A DNA stretch of 64,000 bases from Gracilibacillus sp. YIM 98692 (GTDB lineage: Bacteria; Bacillota; Bacilli; Bacillales; Amphibacillaceae): NCBI RefSeq assembly GCF_010993965.1, contig NZ_WIXM01000002.1, positions 1 to 64,000 on the forward strand, written 5' to 3'. The notes below the pieces were generated by a model that saw only the letters and a list, made by a program, of their open reading frames with translations, was not told where the DNA came from and searched no databases. Shown in pieces: positions 58,471 to 64,000 of the stretch. The translations under genes were made by a program, and so were the position numbers. Positions within the stretch are counted from its first letter, which is position 1; every line of letters begins with the position of its first letter.

Positions 58471-58580
58471 TTAGTATTTATATCGTGTTGCAGATGAAGT
58501 GAATTCGACGTAGATACCGATTAGGAAGATGGATAAGGGCAACTTCGTCAAGGGCTCGTTAATTAACAAGTTTAGCTTTA
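58471..58580 (+). repeat. Type-A structured repeat, copy R4
   Basis: Closest to R1: TATCGTGTTGCAGATGAAGTG, then TTCGACGTAG, CCGATTAGGAAGAT, and a terminal hairpin CTCGTT-AATT-AACAAG followed by TTTAGCTTTA. The first helix is reduced to ATCG/CGAT, and the pseudoknot strand CTTCGTC has one mismatch to GACGTAG. Confidence 0.65.
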
Positions 58581-58660
58581 TTCCATATAACCTGAAGCAA
58601 TTGCTTTTGCCAATGGATATGACAGGATTTAAAAGAAAAATCCTTTAAGCAAACTTTTGG

Positions 58661-59026
58661 TTATTTCAATTCTTTCGTTTCTTCAGAATATAGGGCAGTT
58701 CTTTTTAAATTTACACCTACAAATGATTCTAATATCGCTTGTCCGCCAGCAATGGCAAGAATAAAGATAAGGTATTGTGCAATGGTAGGAATCCACAGAT
58801 ACATTCCTCCTAAAAATAATGCACACCAAATTCCTGTACACCAATAGCAAGTTAAAAGATAACCTATTGATGATTTAGGAACCTTTTTAGTTTCGTTTTC
58901 AGATATTTTTTTCCTTGTTAAAAATGGATTGCGAATGAATTCAGTTATTTTATCAAAAACAAATAAATGTGTGAGTCGATAGTTAGCGAGTACTATCATA
59001 ATAAATGTAATCCATGGTATTTCCAT
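58661..59026 (-). CDS. DUF1360 family membrane protein
   Basis: A 121-residue protein with an N-terminal hydrophobic segment, the conserved LANYRLTHLFVFDKITEFIRNPF block, and two further membrane segments around LLTCYWCTGIWCALFLGG and AQYLIFILAIAGGQAIL. The CYWCTGIWC cysteine cluster and the (L/F)DKI...IR(N/K)PF block are typical of DUF1360 proteins of Bacillus, several of which are linked to sporulation. The exact function is unknown. ATG follows GGAGGG. It is on the minus strand between repeat copies. Confidence 0.75.
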   Translation of the reverse strand: MEIPWITFIMIVLANYRLTHLFVFDKITEFIRNPFLTRKKISENETKKVPKSSIGYLLTCYWCTGIWCALFLGGMYLWIPTIAQYLIFILAIAGGQAILESFVGVNLKRTALYSEETKELK

Positions 59027-59100
59027 AAAAACAACCCTCCATTATACATTTATTCTTACTTTTACCTGTTTCAATAAAAATAAACGATTTTGGAGTATTG

Positions 59101-59208
59101 TTTATCACGGTGAATAACTGTCCGTAAAACCCCCACTTCAAAAGATCAAGCAAAGCAAAGAAATTTAAGTGGGGGATAACGGAAGATAATACCTTGATTG
59201 AGTTTCAT
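59101..59208 (+). mobile_element. IS200/IS605-like end element, second copy, 3' hairpin lost
   Basis: TTTATCACGGTGAATAAC, TGTCCGTAAAACCCCCACTTC, TTTAAGTGGGGGATAACGGA and then TTGATTGAGTTTCA repeat the 12097-12254 element almost base for base up to the first stem, but the second hairpin (CAATCAGTGG ... CCACTGATTG) is deleted so that the tail joins directly. It is a degenerate copy. Bases 59209-59409 hold nothing recognisable. Confidence 0.55.
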
Positions 59209-59409
59209 AAAGTTTCCATTTGCAAAAATCAATAATTTAACCAAAAATCTGGTGAAACATTTATGGCAAAAAAAAGCAGTGGAGGAAAAATCCCACACTG
59301 GTTATTATAGATCCAATGGAAAAAATCCTATACAGTTTAAGACATGTTCACGTCCAAACTCCCTAACAATAAAGTGCCTTTCATCTTTACTCGTATATGT
59401 TATTATGTA

Positions 59410-59619
59410 TTATGCACTAACCGATTTTCGCTTGACTACAACTTTTTGAGAGCAACTAGAGGGTTTAACTAAACGAATACCTCTTCTATTCATAACAGAA
59501 ATGACTAACCCTAATTCATAGTACATTGACTTTGTGTTTTCACCTTTTTTAATTTTTTTATTAATTTCTGTATAAAAATCAACTAGTAGGTCATTAGGTA
59601 ACTTTTCGTAAAATTTCAT
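59410..59619 (-). CDS. Small hypothetical protein
   Basis: A 69-residue soluble protein, MKFYEKLPNDLLVDFY at the start, then a helical, charged region (EINKKIKKGENTKSMYYELGL) and a basic tail (VVVKRKSVSA). I do not recognise a family with certainty; the N-terminal pattern recalls small Bacillus proteins of unknown role. ATG at 59619 is 11 nt after AGAAGG; a GTG at 59631 overlaps that site. A perfect cre match lies about 55 bp upstream, which suggests carbon control if the gene is real. The surroundings are degraded, so decay of the C-terminus is possible. Confidence 0.5.
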   Translation of the reverse strand: MKFYEKLPNDLLVDFYTEINKKIKKGENTKSMYYELGLVISVMNRRGIRLVKPSSCSQKVVVKRKSVSA

Positions 59620-59672
59620 AATTGTTAACACCTTCTAACGTAATTTTTAACTTATTTTTATTATAAAGGATA

Positions 59673-59688
59673 TTGTAAGCGATTACAA
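59673..59688 (-). promoter_or_regulatory. cre site, full consensus match
   Basis: TTGTAAGCGATTACAA is nearly palindromic and fits the CcpA consensus WTGNAANCGNWNNCW at every position. It lies upstream of the small minus-strand gene and of the sporulenol synthase remnant on the plus strand. Confidence 0.7.
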
Positions 59689-59745
59689 GAATTAAATTCA
59701 AAAAAATCTAATCAATATATATTTCAAAGACAACACGTACATATG

Positions 59746-60083
59746 GGGAATGGACTAGTCGGAATTCTCATACTTTACCTGGAGGATGGGATTTTCTGAT
59801 ATATATACCATGAATTCCGATGTGGATGACACAACTGCAGCACTAAGAGCGATTAAAAGATGGCGCTGGAATCACCAGCCGATAGGCAGTCTGGGTATCC
59901 GTCTAGAGTTCTACAAATAATGCGATCAATAAAGGGATTCAATATATAAGTAAACATATTAAGAGACAAGATTGGACTTATACCTATCCAACCGGAGCAG
60001 CTTTACCGGGTTTTTATATTTATTATCATAGTTATAATTATATTTGGCCATTGATCACGCTTAGTCATTATCGAAAGAAATAA
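59746..60083 (+). pseudogene. sqhC: Remnant of sporulenol/squalene-hopene cyclase (sqhC)
   Basis: Two pieces of a triterpene cyclase are readable in different frames. Around 59785-59860, GFSDIYTMNS-DVDDTTAALRAIK carries the catalytic DxDD motif. From about 59919, NKGIQYISKHIKRQDWTY-TYPTGAALPGFYIYYHSYN-YIWPLITLSHYRKK is the family C-terminus with its own TAA at 60081. The family has about 630 residues; only about 110 codons remain, with frameshifts, stops and a large internal deletion. It cannot make an active enzyme. In B. subtilis sqhC makes the spore lipid sporulenol. Confidence 0.9.
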
Positions 60084-60166
60084 AAATGAATATCCGCATA
60101 TGCCCTATCAAATTAGGTAAAACGTACATATATTAACATTGAAAACCTGAAAAGGAGTGATAAATA

Positions 60167-60247
60167 ATGGGACATAGAGGAGATTTTGTGTTAATCGTCG
60201 TTTTATTTATACTATTAATTATTGTTGGAGCTACTTATATCTGTTAA
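60167..60247 (+). CDS. YjcZ-family tiny membrane protein
   Basis: A 26-residue protein, MGHRGDFVLIVVLFILLIIV followed by GATYIC, which matches the FxLIVVLFILLIIVGA pattern of the YjcZ/sporulation small-protein family of Bacillus. One membrane helix fills most of it. AAAGGAGTG lies 7 nt before the ATG. Such proteins are made in sporulating cells and their role is unknown. The gene is intact within an otherwise decayed stretch. Confidence 0.8.
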   Translation: MGHRGDFVLIVVLFILLIIVGATYIC

Positions 60248-60304
60248 AAAGACACACTATGAGATGATTAAATAGCTTGTTCGACCGATAGGTATTTTGC
60301 AAAA

Positions 60305-60394
60305 GGGAACCTTCATGTATAGTATGATGAAAACAAAGTATCCACAGCAAATATGAGTGAAGCGATCGAAGAGCAAGGGTATGATGTAGAGTAA
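60305..60394 (+). pseudogene. copZ: Remnant of a CopZ-type copper chaperone gene
   Basis: In one frame it reads GNLHV-stop-YDENKVSTANMSEAIEEQGYDVE-stop, the C-terminal half of CopZ (compare KVDVSFDADKVS...IADAIEDQGYDV in B. subtilis). The metal-binding MxCxxC half is gone, and an in-frame TAG interrupts the rest. A terminator follows directly, as if the original 3' end survives. Confidence 0.8.
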
Positions 60395-60400
60395 GGTGAG

Positions 60401-60432
60401 AGCCGATTCCCTATGAGGGAGTCGGCTTTTTT
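60401..60432 (+). terminator. Intrinsic terminator after the copZ remnant
   Basis: AGCCGATTCCCT (60401-60412) and AGGGAGTCGGCT (60416-60427, one T-T or wobble position) followed by a T-run. Confidence 0.8.
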
Positions 60433-60560
60433 GTACTATCAGAAAAACAAAGTAAATAGTAGTAAATGCTTTTTATATTAAGGGAGAAAGTATTATGGTT
60501 GATAGTATAAGTAAAACTAAGGCTTTCGCCATTAAGACTTGGAGAAGCCAAGTTTTTGTT
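60433..60560 (+). repeat. Type-B repeat, copy R7
   Basis: TACTATCAGAAA, then GTTGATAGTATAAGT, AAAACTAAGGCTTTCGCCA and a terminal hairpin CTTGG-AGAAG-CCAAG (60538-60552) followed by TTTTTGTT. It matches the inverted copy at 31267-31365 and runs directly into type-A copy R5. Confidence 0.6.
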
Positions 60561-60691
60561 CACCGTATAGGAATGTAAAAATTGTCAGCAAGGAAGCAAT
60601 CTCGACGTAGTGGACAATTTTAGGAATATAGATAAGTGCAACTACGTCTCTGACTTCACCCAAAGGCTCGTCAATCGACAAGTTTTCTTTA
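60561..60691 (+). repeat. Type-A structured repeat, copy R5 (best preserved)
   Basis: AAAATTGTC (60578-60586) pairs with GACAATTTT (60613-60621). The loop GACGTAGT (60604-60611) is fully complementary to the downstream ACTACGTC (60641-60648), and the terminal hairpin is CTCGTC-AATC-GACAAG with TTTTCTTTA. It lies about 70 bp upstream of the cre site of the kinase gene. Confidence 0.7.
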
Positions 60692-60753
60692 GGTTGACTG
60701 TATCAGAATATTGACGTTTATTCTATTAGTCCATATAATAAGGTTGCCAAAAG

Positions 60754-60768
60754 TTGTAAGCGATAACA
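60754..60768 (+). promoter_or_regulatory. cre site upstream of the YesM-type kinase
   Basis: TTGTAAGCGATAACA fits the CcpA consensus at every fixed position. It lies 30 bp before the kinase start codon, so catabolite repression of the two-component system is likely. Confidence 0.8.
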
Positions 60769-60797
60769 ACATTTCTTTTAGGAATAGAGGTATAACC

Positions 60798-62561
60798 ATG
60801 ATCTATCAGATTAAAAAACTATTTCTCAATTTAAGGCTAAAATATAAAATGGTGATACTAACTACACTTGTCTTATTGGCCTTTAGTATTGGTGGGTTAT
60901 TCGTTCTTCAGTATGCCTTTCATTTGTACAACCAAGAAATATACCGGCAATCTGCTCAAGCATTGCAGGTTTCGTCTAATTCCGTTGAAGCAGAATTAAA
61001 AAAAATGGAACGATTATCCTATCAAGTTGCTACAGATAGATATGTTCAGTCCTTTCTATTAAACCTTCATGAAACAGACTCCAGCTATCAACAATACATA
61101 ATCGGTACGGACTTACGAAAGCGACTTCTGCAAATTGGCGCTCTGAATAAATATATTCTTTCTTTCCAAGTTTACGATACAAATGATAGTGAGTATGCAA
61201 GTGGCAATGTGCCCATTAATATCCATTCAAAACGACTTCAAAAAATTAAGAGAGAGGCAATAGAAATGAGTGGAGGTGCAAGTTGGGTATCACCTGGTAA
61301 AAATGATCCAAGTATTATTGTCGCTCGAACGATTCGTGAATATATGAATTTTTCATTAGAACGTTTAGGGATGGTAGGGATTCGAGTTAATATAGAAGAG
61401 ATTGTAAATGATTTAACAAATAACTTAGATGATCAACAAACGAAATTTTTGATTTATGATGACAAAGGTGAGAAGATTTTTTCCAGTGAAAACAAAGCTT
61501 CCTTCTTGAATATAATCGGAAAAATACCAAAAGAACAAGGGTATCAAATGGTGAAACACAATGGAGAACGGTATTTTTTAACCTATTCAAAAGCCGATCA
61601 CTTAAATTGGACCTACATGATATTAACACCGTATGACAATTTATTTACAGTCATCACTCAGGCGAAAACAGCTGTTTTCATCACCTATTCTATTTTATTT
61701 CTTATCATGATTTTCTTAGGCTTTCGTTTTACCGGTATGATCGTAAACCCCATAGAAAGTTTAAATCAAAAAATGAAAAAAGTACAATCAGGAGATTGGC
61801 AAGAAAAAAATATGGATGATAATTCGACTTTTACAAAAGATGAAGCAGGTCAAATGCATGCAAATTTCCAAAAAATGATGAGCCAAATACATCATTTAAT
61901 AGATGAGAACTATAAAAAGCAATTGTTGATTCGGGAATCAGAGTATAAAACGTTACAAGCACAACTTAATCCACATTTTTTGTATAACACGTTGGAATCT
62001 ATTAATTGGTCTGCAAAAGTTGCAGGTGAAAAAAAGATTTCTCAAATGGCTGAATCATTAGGGTTTGTATTACGTTCATCTATTAATATGAAAGATATGC
62101 TTATTTCCCTACAAAAAGAAGTAGCGATAGTAGATCATTATATCACCATTCAACAATATCGATTTGAAGATAGACTAATATTTCAAAAAGATATTGCTCC
62201 AGAATTATTAGAGAGAAAAGTTCCTAAATTTATTATTCAACCAATAGTTGAAAACTCAATCCGATATGCGTTACAAGAAATGGTGGACTCATGTACGATT
62301 TTGCTGGTAGCTAAAGAAAAGAACAACTGTCTTATGTTATACATTAGAGATAATGGGCCAGGAATGGATACAGATTTTTTAGAAAAAGTGGATAAAGGAA
62401 CTACGCAGCCAAAAGGAAATGGGATCGGATTAAAAAATATTAATGATAGGATTAAATTATTATTCGGGGATCAATATGGATTAGATATTAAAAGTTCAAT
62501 CAAAACTGGTACGACAATTTCTATTACATTACCAGGAGAGGAGCTAAAGCCATATGTATAA
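60798..62561 (+). CDS. YesM-family sensor histidine kinase
   Basis: A 587-residue membrane sensor. A short cytoplasmic N-terminus and membrane helix (about 20-40) precede an extracellular dCache-like domain (40-275), a second helix (about 290-310), a HAMP linker (GMIVNPIESLNQKMKKVQSGDW) and a HisKA_7TM/YesM-type His_kinase domain with the phospho-acceptor in LNPHFLYNTLE (His393) and ATP-binding DNGPGMD and GNGIGLKNINDR. Such kinases control carbohydrate uptake and use. ATG at 60798 follows TAGAGG. It overlaps the regulator gene by 8 bp. Confidence 0.93.
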   Translation: MIYQIKKLFLNLRLKYKMVILTTLVLLAFSIGGLFVLQYAFHLYNQEIYRQSAQALQVSSNSVEAELKKMERLSYQVATDRYVQSFLLNLHETDSSYQQYIIGTDLRKRLLQIGALNKYILSFQVYDTNDSEYASGNVPINIHSKRLQKIKREAIEMSGGASWVSPGKNDPSIIVARTIREYMNFSLERLGMVGIRVNIEEIVNDLTNNLDDQQTKFLIYDDKGEKIFSSENKASFLNIIGKIPKEQGYQMVKHNGERYFLTYSKADHLNWTYMILTPYDNLFTVITQAKTAVFITYSILFLIMIFLGFRFTGMIVNPIESLNQKMKKVQSGDWQEKNMDDNSTFTKDEAGQMHANFQKMMSQIHHLIDENYKKQLLIRESEYKTLQAQLNPHFLYNTLESINWSAKVAGEKKISQMAESLGFVLRSSINMKDMLISLQKEVAIVDHYITIQQYRFEDRLIFQKDIAPELLERKVPKFIIQPIVENSIRYALQEMVDSCTILLVAKEKNNCLMLYIRDNGPGMDTDFLEKVDKGTTQPKGNGIGLKNINDRIKLLFGDQYGLDIKSSIKTGTTISITLPGEELKPYV

Positions 62562-63393
62562 AGTGCTATTAGTTGATGATGAAAGAATGATATTAGATGG
62601 TATTGCGATGATTATTGATTGGAAAACACTTGGAGTCCAGCTAATTGGCAAAGAAAAAAATGGTTTAGATGCATTGAATTTTATGGAAAAATATCAACCG
62701 GATATAGTTATAACCGATATAACAATGCCAGGACTTGATGGACTAGGGTTGGTTGCAAAATGTACAGAGTTATATCCTGATATTAAATGGATATTTATAT
62801 CGGGGTATAATGAGTTTGAATACGCCAGAAAAGCAATGAGATATGGAGTAAAGCATTATTTGTTAAAACCTTGTAATGAACAACAGATTTCAGAAGCTCT
62901 AACGGATGTTATTAAAGAGAAGGAAAATGAAGAAAAGGCCATCCACTTTTTGCAGAACATAAAAGATGAAGCAGGAAATCTGCTTTTTTCTGAAAAAGAA
63001 GATATTTTGAAGCAGATATCTCAGAGAGCTATGGCGCATAATCGAAGAAGAACACAAAAATATTCAAAAGTTATACAACAAATTATTGATTATATACATG
63101 ATGAATTAGATAACCCCAATTTGTCCCTGCAATGGTTAGCAAATGAGCATTTATTTATGAATGCAGATTATTTGGGGAAAACATTTAAAAAAGAAGTGGG
63201 ACAACGATTCTCTAGTTATGTAACTAATGCTAGAATGAATTGTGCAGTAGAAATGATTGAAAAAGATCCTGATATCAAAGTGTTTGAATTAGCAGAAAAA
63301 TTAGGGTTTGGTACGAATCCTCAATACTTTAGTCAACTGTTTAAAAGAATAAAAGGCGTAACCCCTTCGGAAATTTTAAAATCTTTAGATTAA
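62554..63393 (+). CDS. YesN-family response regulator with AraC DNA-binding domain
   Basis: A 279-residue regulator. The receiver domain (residues 1-120) has the acidic pocket VDDE, phospho-acceptor Asp55 in ITDITMPG, and Lys in LLKPC. After a short linker the C-terminal AraC-type double helix-turn-helix (about 178-279) ends in VFELAEKLGFGTNPQYFSQLFKRIKGVTPSEI. It is shorter than many YesN proteins because the middle linker is minimal. It is the cognate partner of the upstream kinase (8-bp overlap) and probably activates the sugar-transporter genes that follow. Confidence 0.93.
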   Translation: MYKVLLVDDERMILDGIAMIIDWKTLGVQLIGKEKNGLDALNFMEKYQPDIVITDITMPGLDGLGLVAKCTELYPDIKWIFISGYNEFEYARKAMRYGVKHYLLKPCNEQQISEALTDVIKEKENEEKAIHFLQNIKDEAGNLLFSEKEDILKQISQRAMAHNRRRTQKYSKVIQQIIDYIHDELDNPNLSLQWLANEHLFMNADYLGKTFKKEVGQRFSSYVTNARMNCAVEMIEKDPDIKVFELAEKLGFGTNPQYFSQLFKRIKGVTPSEILKSLD

Positions 63394-63467
63394 AGACCTC
63401 TTCTTTTTAAACATTTATCACTGTTTTTTCTATAATTGGTTCATGTGAAAATTTGATATCATGTATC

Positions 63468-64000
<533 letters not shown>

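Noticed and set aside
59198-59449. Plus-strand 83-codon frame starting TTG in the IS-end element
   Set aside because: It begins inside the non-coding element tail, has no ribosome site, and overlaps the better-supported minus-strand small gene.

Overview
The window is AT-rich and carries the gene order of a Bacillaceae chromosome (minJ, uvrBA, hprK-lgt-ppaX-yvoF, trxB-rapZ-yvcK-whiA-crh, clpP, cggR-gapA-pgk-tpiA-gpmI-eno, secG-est-rnr-smpB-ssrA). Protein identities, strong Shine-Dalgarno sites, TTG/GTG starts and the CtsR, LexA, CggR, Fur and cre sites all point to a Gram-positive Bacillus relative. The halophilic Gracilibacillus/Oceanobacillus/Virgibacillus group is my best guess; the genus is an inference.

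Layout. 1-12 kb: minJ, a SWIM-SNF2 helicase on the minus strand, prfC, a repeat cluster, and SOS-type uvrBA. 12-20.5 kb: an IS200/IS605-like end element, yojF-bshB2 (bacillithiol), a PspC/holin-like membrane pair and glutamate synthase. 20.7-30.7 kb: hprK-lgt-ppaX-yvoF, a MITE-like palindrome, a TPR gene with trxB, the rapZ-yvcK-whiA-crh block and CtsR-controlled clpP. 30.9-36.4 kb: tRNA-Arg(CCG) and a sulfur/acetyl-CoA island with three S-box-type leaders, a MetY-CoA-binding fusion, acsA, and an S-box-controlled FMN-oxidase homologue that has lost its active site. 36.6-44 kb: a glutaredoxin-like gene and the cggR glycolytic operon. 44-47 kb: a Fur-controlled siderophore uptake pair without its ATPase. 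47-54.5 kb: DUF3231, tmRNA, smpB, rnr, est, secG and a lysophospholipase-like gene. 54.6-58.4 kb: ptsHI and bioY-bioB. 58.4-60.7 kb: a decayed segment with repeats, a second IS-end remnant and fragments of sporulenol synthase and CopZ genes. 60.7-64 kb: a CcpA-type (cre) controlled YesM/YesN two-component system and the start of a sugar-binding lipoprotein gene that runs off the window.

How the genes fit together. HprK, Crh, HPr and enzyme I, i.e. the phosphorelay behind carbon catabolite repression, lie in this window together with several cre-like sites (upstream of crh, the YesM kinase, the sugar-binding protein and a small unknown gene) and the CggR-controlled glycolytic operon. The S-box island links methionine/SAM status with homoserine sulfhydrylation and acetate activation.

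The strongest candidate for something undescribed is a dispersed plus-strand element (five type-A copies, plus two related type-B copies). Its first helix changes sequence between copies while keeping its pairing, the loop of that helix can pair with a conserved downstream motif as a pseudoknot, and it ends in a terminator-like hairpin. Second is the S-box-controlled pseudo-oxidase next to the MetY-CoA-binding fusion.
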